Program-made: the position numbers and the translations under genes | Notes under the pieces: model-generated | Databases searched by the model: none | What the model saw: only the letters and a program-made list of their open reading frames with translations | What the model was told of the DNA's origin: nothing | Source of the DNA: Candidatus Competibacteraceae bacterium | GTDB taxonomy: Bacteria; Pseudomonadota; Gammaproteobacteria; Competibacterales; Competibacteraceae | Reading direction: 5' to 3' | DNA: 64,000 bases | Assembly (NCBI GenBank): GCA_016713505.1 | Contig: JADJPA010000001.1 | Location: 682,001-746,000, forward strand | In this document: piece by piece, positions 24,947 through 33,145 of the stretch | Numbering within the stretch: position 1 is the first letter of the stretch | How the letters are laid out: every line of letters starts with the position of its first letter

Positions 24947-26377
24947 TCAAAGTTGCTCCGAAGCAAATTCCGCCAACCGCGACCGTTCGCCGCGCCGCAG
25001 CGTGACATGCCCGCCGTGCGGCCAGTTTTTGAAACGGTCCACGACGTAGGTCAGGCCGGAGGTGGTTTCGGACAAATAAGGCGTGTCGATCTGAGCGATG
25101 TTGCCCAGGCAGATGACCTTGGTGCCGGGGCCGGCGCGGGTGATCAGGGTCTTCATCTGTTTGGCCGTCAAATTCTGCGCTTCGTCGATAATCAGATACT
25201 TGTTTTGAAAGGTCCGACCGCGCATGAAGTTCAAGGAGCGAATCTTGATCTTGTTGCTCAACAAGTCGGCGGTGGCGGCGCGGCCCCATTCGCTGCCGTC
25301 CTGAGGGGCGAGGACTTCCAGATTATCCATCAGCGCCCCCATCCAGGGCGTCATCTTTTCCTCTTCGGTGCCGGGCAGAAAACCGATATCCTCGCCGACG
25401 GGGACCGTGACGCGGGTCATAATGATTTCCCGGTAATGCTTGCTGTCCAAGGTTTGCGCCAGCCCGGCCGCCAGCGCCAGCAGGGTCTTGCCGGTGCCGG
25501 CGGCGCCGAGCAGGGACACGAAATCGATTTCGGGGTCCAGCAGCAGGTTGAGCGCGAAATTTTGTTCGCGGTTGCGGGCGATGATGCCCCAAACCGCATG
25601 GTTGGGCGTGGTGTAATCCTTGAGGATTTCGATGATCGCTTCCGCGCCGTGCAATTGGCGCACGACGAACGCGGGCGGCGCGTCGGTCTGAAACAAACCC
25701 TGATTGGGATGCCAGCTCGCGACTTCCGGGCCGCTGACCCGATAGTAGGTGCGACCGCTATCTTTCCAGGAATCCAGCTCCTTGCCGTGGGTTTCCCAAA
25801 AGTCGGCCGGTAAGTCCCGCGCGCCGCTGTAAAGCAGGTTGACGTCATCCAGCGTTTGATCGTTGTAGTAGTCTTCGGCGTGCAAGCCCAGGATGGCGGC
25901 TTTGATCCGCAGGTTGATGTCCTTGGACACCAGGGTGACGCGGCTGCCGGGATTCTCTTGGCGCAAGCTCAGCGCCATTCCGAGAATGTCGTGATCGGGG
26001 GTGTTGCCCGGCAGCAGGTTGGCCGGGACGCTCAGCCGGATCGGGCGCGTTTGAAAAAACAGCCGTCCGCTGGTCGGGGCTTCCCGCGGGCCGGCCGGAG
26101 CCGGCAGCGGCAAACCCAGGTCGATTTGTTCCTTGCTGGCCCCGGCGATCAGATCGTCCAGAAACCGACTGACCTGGCGGACGTTGCGGGCAACTTCCGA
26201 GACGCCCTTCTTGGCGTGATCCAATTCCTCCAAAACCATCATCGGTAAATGGATGTCGTGTTCCTGGAAGCGAAACAGAGCGGTGGGGTCGTGCATGAGA
26301 ACGTTGGTATCGAGCACGAACAGCCGGCGGTCGGCGGCCGGGTTCAGTTGAAAAGACTCAGAGGCAAGTTCGGACAT
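24947..26377 (-). CDS. phoH: PIN-domain plus PhoH-type ATPase protein
   Basis: The N-terminal PIN domain (FVLDTNVLMHDPTALFRF, then EELDHAKKG) is followed by a PhoH ATPase with Walker A (GAAGTGKTLLALAAG), Walker B-like (YLIIDEAQNLTAKQMKTLI) and the PhoH GxPIG-like segment around EDIGFLPGTEEEKM. This PIN-PhoH fusion (YlaK/PhoH2 type) is thought to be an RNA helicase or ribonuclease. I chose the ATG at 26377 (MSELASESF); an in-frame ATG at 26440 is possible. It is followed at once by cls. Confidence 0.92.
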   Translation of the reverse strand: MSELASESFQLNPAADRRLFVLDTNVLMHDPTALFRFQEHDIHLPMMVLEELDHAKKGVSEVARNVRQVSRFLDDLIAGASKEQIDLGLPLPAPAGPREAPTSGRLFFQTRPIRLSVPANLLPGNTPDHDILGMALSLRQENPGSRVTLVSKDINLRIKAAILGLHAEDYYNDQTLDDVNLLYSGARDLPADFWETHGKELDSWKDSGRTYYRVSGPEVASWHPNQGLFQTDAPPAFVVRQLHGAEAIIEILKDYTTPNHAVWGIIARNREQNFALNLLLDPEIDFVSLLGAAGTGKTLLALAAGLAQTLDSKHYREIIMTRVTVPVGEDIGFLPGTEEEKMTPWMGALMDNLEVLAPQDGSEWGRAATADLLSNKIKIRSLNFMRGRTFQNKYLIIDEAQNLTAKQMKTLITRAGPGTKVICLGNIAQIDTPYLSETTSGLTYVVDRFKNWPHGGHVTLRRGERSRLAEFASEQL

Positions 26378-26509
26378 GGCTGGGAATGGGGCCGGTGCGG
26401 CGCGAAAGTTGAGCAATGTTGAAAAGAGGATCGAAAGCAAGCTGCGAGTGTCCGGGCGGCGCTGCCAGCATTGGTGTGTGCCGTTGGGTTTGGTGGCGAC
26501 AGCGCGGCT

Positions 26510-26986
26510 TCAAGGGACCGGAGGCAGGCTCTCAAGCGCGGCCAGCACGGCTCGGGCGTGGCCGTCGGCTTTCACCTTGCGCCATTCGCGGCGCAGCACG
26601 CCCGCGCGGTCGATCAAAAAGGTGCTGCGCTCCACGCCCAATGCTTCCTTGCCGTAATGCTTTTTTAGCTTGATGACGTCGAACAGCGCGCACAGCGCTC
26701 CATCGGGGTCGGCGATCAAGTGAAAGGGAAAACCGTATTTGGCGCGAAAATTGTCATGGCTGCGCACGCTATCGCGCGAGACGCCGGCTACGACGGCGTC
26801 CAGCGCGGCAAAGCGATCATATAAATCTCGAAATTGCTGACCTTCGAGCGTGCAGCCGGGGGTATTGTCCTTGGGATAGTAATACAGCACCACCGGCCGG
26901 CCGCGCCATTCGGACAGCTTCACGGTCAGGCCGCCGGTGGCGGCGGCGCTGAAATCGGGTACCGGTTGGTCCAGGGTGACGCTCAT
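26510..26986 (-). CDS. bcp: Thioredoxin-dependent peroxiredoxin (Bcp/PrxQ)
   Basis: The peroxidatic cysteine is Cys45 in the motif YYPKDNTPGCTLEG, and a later Arg (VERSTFLID) completes the Prx site. The usual Bcp resolving cysteine five residues on is replaced by Gln (TLEGQQFRD). The only other cysteine seen is Cys99 (DGALCALFD), so this is a 1-Cys type or uses an unusual partner. The ATG at 26986 is eight bases after the gcvR stop. The gcvR-bcp pair divergent from dapA is conserved gammaproteobacterial order. Confidence 0.93.
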   Translation of the reverse strand: MSVTLDQPVPDFSAAATGGLTVKLSEWRGRPVVLYYYPKDNTPGCTLEGQQFRDLYDRFAALDAVVAGVSRDSVRSHDNFRAKYGFPFHLIADPDGALCALFDVIKLKKHYGKEALGVERSTFLIDRAGVLRREWRKVKADGHARAVLAALESLPPVP

Positions 26987-26993
26987 GCTCGTT

Positions 26994-27524
26994 TCAGCCC
27001 TTGATCGGTTCCAGCACCGCATCCAGATTCAAATCGTCGCAAAAATCCAGAAACTCCTCGCGCAGCATGGCGATATGCATGCTGGCGGGAATGCCGATGG
27101 CCAAGTTGACTGAAAACATCGGCGTTCCGGTATGCGGCGCACTGTAGCTGCGGGTAACCATGTCCTCGATGTTGATCGAACGGCTGGCGAAGAAGTTGGC
27201 CAAATGATGCACGATTCCCGGTTGGTTGACCGCCACGACCTCCACCGCATAGGGCAGCACGTCGCCCGCCGGCGTGCGGCTTTCGGTGCGTTTGGTCAGG
27301 ATGGTCATGTTCAACGCCTGTTCCAGCCGTTTGAACTGCATTTCCAGTTTGGTCAGGGTGTTCCAGTTGCCTTGCACCAGCAGCAGGATGCCGAACTCGC
27401 GGCCCAGCACCGTCATGCGGCTATCCATGATGTTGCAATCGCACTCCAAAATCGCGCGGGACAGCTCGTTGACCAGGCCAGGACGATCTTCACCCAAGGC
27501 GGAAACGACGAGATTGTTTTTCAC
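26994..27524 (-). CDS. gcvR: Glycine cleavage system regulator-like ACT protein (GcvR)
   Basis: The 176-residue protein has two ACT domains, the first starting VVSALGEDRPGLVNELSRA and the second VVAVNQPGIVHHLANFFA. GcvR binds glycine and blocks the activator GcvA, although in many gammaproteobacteria the precise target is not tested. The start codon is GTG at 27524. It is divergent from dapA, with about 170 bp between them. Confidence 0.88.
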   Translation of the reverse strand: MKNNLVVSALGEDRPGLVNELSRAILECDCNIMDSRMTVLGREFGILLLVQGNWNTLTKLEMQFKRLEQALNMTILTKRTESRTPAGDVLPYAVEVVAVNQPGIVHHLANFFASRSINIEDMVTRSYSAPHTGTPMFSVNLAIGIPASMHIAMLREEFLDFCDDLNLDAVLEPIKG

Positions 27525-27692
27525 GGATGAAGCTTCCTACAGGCAAATAAATAAATTTTATTCGTTTCAGTGTACAGGCAACGCGTCGGAGTGGAAACCG
27601 CCGCCGGCCGGGCCGGCGGCGGACGCTTGTCAAGCCCCTCCAGTATCCGTACCATGCCGCGATGACCCGCTAGACTGGAGAAGGTAACGTTT

Positions 27693-28565
27693 ATGTTTCG
27701 GGGCAGTATGGTAGCGATCGTCACGCCGATGCAGCCGGATGGCGCGGTGGATTATCAGGCGCTGGCGCAGTTGGTGGAGTTCCACCTTGAAAACGGTGCC
27801 GACGCCATCGTCGCCGTCGGCACCACCGGTGAATCGGCGACGCTGGATTTCGAGGAGCACGCCTATTTCGTGCGCCGGACCGTGGAATTGGTCAGGCGGC
27901 GCGTTCCGGTCATCGCCGGCACCGGCGCCAACTCGACCAGCGAGGCGCTGCACCTGACCCGACGGGCGATGGAGGCCGGCGCCGATGCCTGTTTGCTGGT
28001 CACGCCTTATTACAACAAGCCCACGCAAGAAGGCTTGTACCGCCATTACAAGCTGATCGCGGACAGCGTGGCGATCCCGCAGATTCTGTACAACGTTCCC
28101 GGCCGCACCGCCTGCGACATGAAGCCGGAGACGGTCGAGCGCTTGGCCGATATCCCCAACATCGTCGGGATCAAGGAAGCCAGCACCCTCGAACGCATCC
28201 GCGACTTGGTGCGACGTTGCGGGGATCGGTTGGACGTGTTCAGCGGCGATGACGGCATCGCCGCCGAGGCGATGCTGGCCGGGGCCAAGGGCGTGATATC
28301 GGTCACGGCCAACGTCGCGCCGCGCGCCATGCACGAGTTGAGCATCGCCGCTTTGGCCGGCGATCGCGCCCGAGTCGAAGCCATCGACAGCCGCCTGAGC
28401 GAACTGCACAAGGCGCTGTTTGTCGAATCCAATCCGATCCCGGTGAAATGGGCGGTCAATCAATTGGGGCTGATCCCTTCAGGTATCCGTCTGCCGCTGA
28501 CGCCGCTGGCGGAGTCGTTCCAGCCGGCGGTGCGGGCGGCGATGCAACAGGCTGGAGTACTTTGA
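27693..28565 (+). CDS. dapA: 4-hydroxy-tetrahydrodipicolinate synthase
   Basis: DapA condenses pyruvate with aspartate semialdehyde in lysine and peptidoglycan synthesis. The 290-residue TIM barrel shows GTTGES with the catalytic Thr pair, the active-site tyrosine in TPYYNKPTQEGLYRHY, the NVPGRTACD loop and the Schiff-base lysine in IVGIKEAS. GGAGAAGG lies about eight bases before the ATG. bamC follows after eight bases. Confidence 0.97.
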   Translation: MFRGSMVAIVTPMQPDGAVDYQALAQLVEFHLENGADAIVAVGTTGESATLDFEEHAYFVRRTVELVRRRVPVIAGTGANSTSEALHLTRRAMEAGADACLLVTPYYNKPTQEGLYRHYKLIADSVAIPQILYNVPGRTACDMKPETVERLADIPNIVGIKEASTLERIRDLVRRCGDRLDVFSGDDGIAAEAMLAGAKGVISVTANVAPRAMHELSIAALAGDRARVEAIDSRLSELHKALFVESNPIPVKWAVNQLGLIPSGIRLPLTPLAESFQPAVRAAMQQAGVL

Positions 28566-28572
28566 CAACATT

Positions 28573-29754
28573 ATGACTAAGCGGTTTTCTCAGTTCTTGC
28601 GGTATGCCACGTTGTTGGTTGCCGCCGTGACGGCGCTCGGCGCCTGTTCCACCAATCTCGATACGCTGGTGCCGGACCGGCGGCCCGATTATCGTCGCAG
28701 CACGCTGTCGCAACCGCTGGAAGTCCCGCCGGATCTGACCGCATCCACCATCGACGATACGCTGGTGATCCCGGAGCTCAATCCGGCCGGTTCGGCCTCG
28801 CTGTCCGCCTATGCCAACGAACGCGGGAGCGCGCGACCGCAACAAGCCCAAAAGTCCGAGGCGGTCTTGCCCGCGCAGCCGGGTATCACGCTGGAACAGG
28901 CGGGCAACCAGCGCTGGCTGGTCGTGGTGGCCCCGGCCGATCAGGTGTGGCCCAAGGTGCGCGAGTTCTGGACCAGCAACGGCTTCGCGTTGAAGCGCGA
29001 CGACCCCACCATCGGCATCATGGAAACCGACTGGGTGGAAAACCGCGCCGACATCCCGCAGGACGGCATCCGCGCCGTGTTGAAAAAGTATCTGGACATT
29101 CTTTATTCAGCGCCCACTCGCGATCGGTTTCGGACCCGGCTGGAGCGGGCCGCCGACGGCGGCGCGACCGAAGTGTATTTGAGCCATTCGGGCGTCGAGG
29201 AAGTGGCGGTCGGCGGCGCCAGCGCCAGCGCGACCAATACTTATGCCTGGCAGCGGCGGCCCTCCGACCCGGAACTGGAGGCTGAAATGCTCAAGCGGCT
29301 GTCGGCTTACTTGGGGGCGTCGGAGAAGCGCGCCGAGACCCAGCAGGCCCGAACTGGTGCGGCGTCCGGCCCGCGCGTCCGGCTGAGCGAACAGGGCGGC
29401 GAGACTCAATTGGTCGTCGGCGAGGACTACTCGCGCGCCTGGCGGCTGGTCGGGCTGGCGCTGGACAGCAGCAATTACGCCGTGGAGGAGCAAAACCGCG
29501 GTCAGGGCCTGTACGTGGTCGAGTATCGCGATCCCGAACTGGAAAACCGCAAGCCAGGCGATGAGGGTTGGCTGTCCAAGCTGGCGTTTTGGCGGAGCAA
29601 AGCCAATACGCCCCCGGCTGGCACCCGCTATCGGGTGCGGCTGGCCGGTCAGAGCGGTCAAACCGTGGTGGTGGTGCGCGACAGCGGTGATCGACCCGAC
29701 AGTTCGGCGGGCGCGCGGCAGGTTTTAGACGCTTTGCAGCGCACCATCAAATAA
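28573..29754 (+). CDS. bamC: Outer membrane assembly lipoprotein BamC (NlpB)
   Basis: A lipoprotein signal ends in the lipobox LGAC with Cys25. Next comes an unstructured segment (DRRPDYRRSTLSQPLEVPPDLT), which in BamC binds BamD, and two helix-grip domains (WLVVVAPADQVWPKVREFW and the C-terminal WRLVGLALDSSNYAVEEQNR). It is an accessory part of the beta-barrel assembly machine at the outer membrane. It is longer than the enterobacterial protein (393 against about 344) because of an extra linker near residue 255. dapA-bamC order is conserved. Confidence 0.92.
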   Translation: MTKRFSQFLRYATLLVAAVTALGACSTNLDTLVPDRRPDYRRSTLSQPLEVPPDLTASTIDDTLVIPELNPAGSASLSAYANERGSARPQQAQKSEAVLPAQPGITLEQAGNQRWLVVVAPADQVWPKVREFWTSNGFALKRDDPTIGIMETDWVENRADIPQDGIRAVLKKYLDILYSAPTRDRFRTRLERAADGGATEVYLSHSGVEEVAVGGASASATNTYAWQRRPSDPELEAEMLKRLSAYLGASEKRAETQQARTGAASGPRVRLSEQGGETQLVVGEDYSRAWRLVGLALDSSNYAVEEQNRGQGLYVVEYRDPELENRKPGDEGWLSKLAFWRSKANTPPAGTRYRVRLAGQSGQTVVVVRDSGDRPDSSAGARQVLDALQRTIK

Positions 29755-29827
29755 GCTCGTTGGACAGCGGCGCGGCTGAGGGACTCGCCACGTCGCGGCG
29801 CTGTCCGTTTTTGGCTGAATCTCTCCA

Positions 29828-31630
29828 ATGAACGCGCGAATCCAGCAGTTGCCGCCGCAACTGATCAGCCAGATCGCGGCGGGCGAGGTGGTCGAACGGC
29901 CGGCTTCCATCGTCAAGGAATTGTTGGAGAACAGCCTGGACGCCGGCGCGATGCGCGTTCGCATCGAGGTGGAGCAGGGCGGTGTCCGGCTGATTCGGGT
30001 CCGCGATGACGGCGCTGGCATCCATCCTGACGATCTGCCGCTGGCGCTCCTGCGGCATGCCACCAGCAAGATCGCAAGCTTCGACGATCTCCGGCAAGTC
30101 GCCAGTCTGGGATTTCGCGGGGAAGCCCTGCCCAGCATCGCCGCGGTGGCGCGCCTGGCCCTGGCCTCTCGCACCGCCGGCGCGGCCGATGGTTGGCGGG
30201 TGAGCGGCGATGGCGGCGATGCGGTCGCGCAACCCGTTCCGGTGGCGCATCCGCTGGGAACGACCGTCGAAGTGCGCGATCTGTTTTTCAACGTGCCGGC
30301 GCGCCGCAAGTTCCTGCGAGGGGAGCGGACCGAGTTCGGCCACATCGAGGAAATCGTCCGCCGCTTGGCCTTGAGCCGGTTCGCGGTCGGGTTTGGCTTG
30401 TGGCACAACCAGCGGGCCGTACTGGCGCTGGAGCCCGCCAGCGAGCCGCTGGCCCGGACCCGCCGGCTGGCGGAGCTGTGCGGCGCGGACTTTGCGGCCG
30501 CCAGCTTGCCGGTCGACAAAGCGGCGGCCGGCCTGCGCTTGCAAGGCTGGCTCGGGTTGCCGTCGGTAGCCCGCGCCCAACCGGATTTGCAATATTTCTT
30601 CGTCAACGGCCGGCCGGTGCGCGACCGCACCCTCGCGCACGCCGTGCGGCAAGCGTACCAGGACGTGCTCTATCAGGAGCGTCATCCGGCCGTTGTCCTC
30701 TATCTGGAACTCGACCCGGCGCTGGTGGATGTCAACGCCCATCCCGCCAAACACGAGATCCGGTTTCGCGAATCCTCGTTGATCCATGAGGCCGTCCGTC
30801 GCTGGGTGCAAACCGCCTTGGCCGAGATTCGACCCGGCGAAGCGCCACCGCCGCTCGTCCATGCTGGCGAACGGTTATGGTCGGGCGGCTTCGGCCGCGC
30901 TGGCGGTCCGGCCGGTTATTATGGCGCCGACCAAGCGCAGCTGCCGCTGGGCGTGCGCGAGCGCTTGGAAAGCTATGGTCGCCTGCATCCCTCCTTGCCG
31001 TTGGAACCGGCGGACGCAAACGTCGAGCGGTCTGCCGCGCCCGCCGCTCCGCCCCTGGGCCATGCCCTAGGCCAGTTGCACGGCTGTTATATTCTGGCGG
31101 AAAACGCGGAAGGGTTGGTGGTGGTCGACATGCACGCCGCGCACGAACGCATTTTGTACGAACGCTTGAAAGCCGCGCTCGCCGAAGGCGCGGTCAAAAC
31201 CCAAGCCCTGCTGGTGCCGGTCACGCTGGCGGTCGGGCCGCGCGAACGGCAATTGATCGAGCAGCACGGCGAGCGGTTCTTACAGGCGGGTTTGACGGTC
31301 GAAGCGCTGGGGCCGGAAACTCTGGTGGTCCGGCAAATCCCGGCGTTGCTGGCCGGCTCGGACATCGCCGGCCTGGTGCGGGACATGCTCGCCGATCTGG
31401 CCGAACACCAGAGCACCGGCCGTTCCGAAACGGCGGTTTTGGCGGTGCTGGCCAGTTTGGCCTGTCACGGTGCGCTGCGCGCCAACCGGCCGCTCAATCT
31501 GCTGGAGATGAACGCGCTGTTGCGCGATATGGAACGCACGGACCACGGCGGGCAGTGCAATCACGGCCGACCGACCTGGGTGCGGTTGAAGCTCGACGAC
31601 TTGGACCGGCTGTTTCATCGGGGGCGGTGA
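29828..31630 (+). CDS. mutL: DNA mismatch repair protein MutL
   Basis: The N-terminal GHL ATPase motifs are clear: KELLENSLDAGA, RDDGAGIHPDDL, RHATSKI and GFRGEALPSIA. The C-terminal dimerisation domain holds DMHAAHERILYE, which fits the MutL endonuclease pattern DQHA-x2-E-x4-E except for Met in place of Gln, and CNHGRP near the end. This is like Pseudomonas MutL and unlike the nuclease-free enterobacterial form. It overlaps no neighbour; miaA follows after four bases. Confidence 0.96.
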   Translation: MNARIQQLPPQLISQIAAGEVVERPASIVKELLENSLDAGAMRVRIEVEQGGVRLIRVRDDGAGIHPDDLPLALLRHATSKIASFDDLRQVASLGFRGEALPSIAAVARLALASRTAGAADGWRVSGDGGDAVAQPVPVAHPLGTTVEVRDLFFNVPARRKFLRGERTEFGHIEEIVRRLALSRFAVGFGLWHNQRAVLALEPASEPLARTRRLAELCGADFAAASLPVDKAAAGLRLQGWLGLPSVARAQPDLQYFFVNGRPVRDRTLAHAVRQAYQDVLYQERHPAVVLYLELDPALVDVNAHPAKHEIRFRESSLIHEAVRRWVQTALAEIRPGEAPPPLVHAGERLWSGGFGRAGGPAGYYGADQAQLPLGVRERLESYGRLHPSLPLEPADANVERSAAPAAPPLGHALGQLHGCYILAENAEGLVVVDMHAAHERILYERLKAALAEGAVKTQALLVPVTLAVGPRERQLIEQHGERFLQAGLTVEALGPETLVVRQIPALLAGSDIAGLVRDMLADLAEHQSTGRSETAVLAVLASLACHGALRANRPLNLLEMNALLRDMERTDHGGQCNHGRPTWVRLKLDDLDRLFHRGR

Positions 31631-31634
31631 CGGC

Positions 31635-32615
31635 GTGTCCCTGGTGACCAGCGCGCGCTCGAAACCCGCCGTCGTCTGTCTGATGGGGCCGACCGCCGCC
31701 GGAAAAACCGGGCTGGCCGTGGAATTGGCGCGGCGCTTGCCCTTCGAAATCATCAGCGTCGATTCAGCGTTGGTTTACCGGGAGATGGATCTTGGTACCG
31801 CCAAGCCGGATTTGGCGACCCGCCGCCTCATCCCGCATCGCTTGATCGACATTCTCGATCCCGTCGAAGCGTACTCGGCCGGGCGCTTTCGTGGCGATGC
31901 CTTGCGGGAAATCGCCGCCGTGCAGGCAGCGGGACGGATCCCCTTGCTGGTGGGTGGAACCCTGCTCTACTTTCGGGCGCTGGAACGGGGGCTCGCCGAA
32001 CTGCCGCCCGCCGATCCGACGGTGCGCGCCCGCTTGGCGGCGGAGCTGGCGGCGTGCGGCAGCCCGAGCCTGCACGCCCGGCTGGCGCGGCTCGATCCGG
32101 TGGCGGCGGGGCGGATTCACCCGCGCGACCCGCAACGAATCCAGCGGGCGCTGGAAGTTTGCGAGCTTTCAGGACGGTCGTTGACGGAACTTTGTGCCGC
32201 CGCGCGTACCGAATCATTGCCGTTTGCCACGATTAAGCTGATCGTGGGGCTGGCGGATCGCCGCCGGTTGCACGAACGGATCGCGCAACGGTTTTACGCC
32301 ATGCTGGAACAGGGTTTCGTCGCTGAAGTGGAGCGATTGAGAGCGCGTGGCGATCTGGATTTGAATAAATCCTCGATGCGCGCGGTGGGTTATCGGCAGG
32401 TCTGGACCTATCTGGAGGGCGGTTTGGATTATGCGGCAATGGTGGAACGGGGAATCGTGGCGACCCGGCAGTTGGCCAAGCGCCAATTGACGTGGCTGCG
32501 CGCCGAAGCGGACGCCCTCTGGCTGGATGGCGCCGATGCCCGCCTGTTGGATCGAACCATCGCCCGGCTGCGGGAAAACGGCTTTTTCGCTAATGTGCCC
32601 GAGCGCTTGTGTTAA
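31635..32615 (+). CDS. miaA: tRNA dimethylallyltransferase
   Basis: MiaA adds a dimethylallyl group to A37 of tRNAs that read codons starting with U. The 326-residue protein has the P-loop GPTAAGKTGLAVELA, the catalytic Asp segment ISVDSALVYREMDLGTAKP, GGTLLYFRAL, and the RIQRALEV and AVGYRQVWTYLEG segments. The start is GTG. Order mutL-miaA-hfq is conserved. Confidence 0.97.
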   Translation: MSLVTSARSKPAVVCLMGPTAAGKTGLAVELARRLPFEIISVDSALVYREMDLGTAKPDLATRRLIPHRLIDILDPVEAYSAGRFRGDALREIAAVQAAGRIPLLVGGTLLYFRALERGLAELPPADPTVRARLAAELAACGSPSLHARLARLDPVAAGRIHPRDPQRIQRALEVCELSGRSLTELCAAARTESLPFATIKLIVGLADRRRLHERIAQRFYAMLEQGFVAEVERLRARGDLDLNKSSMRAVGYRQVWTYLEGGLDYAAMVERGIVATRQLAKRQLTWLRAEADALWLDGADARLLDRTIARLRENGFFANVPERLC

Positions 32616-32642
32616 AATACCCTCTTGGTGCGCGGCGGTTCG

Positions 32643-32656
32643 AGTCAGTACTGACT
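32643..32656. repeat. 14-bp perfect palindrome upstream of hfq
   Basis: AGTCAGT-ACTGACT is a gapless palindrome in the miaA-hfq gap, about 135 bp before the likely hfq promoter. It could be an operator; no regulator is implied by the sequence. Confidence 0.4.
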
Positions 32657-32789
32657 GGAGCGCTTGGCGCGCCCTTTCGATTGATTTCAGGAGTCATACA
32701 TCATGGGAAGGTGATGGTCCGGCCAACGGGCGGGACGGCTCTGGAAAGGCAGGCGCATCAAGCGGGGGCGTCATGCTGTTTTTTAACTT

Positions 32790-32819
32790 TTTACAAGAAA
32801 TATCTTGTGCTTGTATTTT
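32790..32819 (+). promoter_or_regulatory. Probable sigma-70 promoter of hfq
   Basis: TTTACA at 32790 and TATTTT at 32814 are separated by 18 bases, in a locally AT-rich tract about 45 bp ahead of the hfq start. hfq having its own promoter after miaA is usual. Confidence 0.45.
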
Positions 32820-32861
32820 GGTGTGCCTTGTGCAGGCCCATAACAACAAGGGAGAGTCGTG

Positions 32862-33116
32862 ATGGCAAAAGGTCATTCTCTTCAAGAGCCCTTCTTGAAC
32901 GCATTGCGGAAAGAACGGATTCCAGTTTCGGTTTATCTGGTGAACGGCATCAAGCTACAAGGGCAGATTGAATCTTTCGATCAGTTCGTGGTGCTGCTTA
33001 AAAACAGCGTCAGCCAGATGATTTACAAGCACGCCATTTCCACAGTCGTGCCGGCGCGCAACGTGCGGCTGAATTTGGCGACGGATGAAAATGGCGTTGG
33101 CAACGATCCAGCCTGA
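32862..33116 (+). CDS. hfq: RNA chaperone Hfq
   Basis: The 84-residue protein contains the Sm1 and Sm2 motifs (VSVYLVNGIKLQGQIESFDQF, written in part, and YKHAISTVVP). The proximal-face residues (KHAIS) and N-terminal GHSLQEPFLN are classic. The ATG at 32862 has GGGAGAG upstream; the GTG just before it is not needed. It forms hexamers that pair small RNAs with mRNAs. Confidence 0.98.
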   Translation: MAKGHSLQEPFLNALRKERIPVSVYLVNGIKLQGQIESFDQFVVLLKNSVSQMIYKHAISTVVPARNVRLNLATDENGVGNDPA

Positions 33117-33145
33117 TTGCTTCGGCGACGGTCACGGGAGGCGGT

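Noticed and set aside
32688..32724. Mini-ORF (Met-Gly-Arg-stop) after CAGGAG in the miaA-hfq gap
   Set aside because: A three-codon frame is expected by chance and nothing links it to hfq control.
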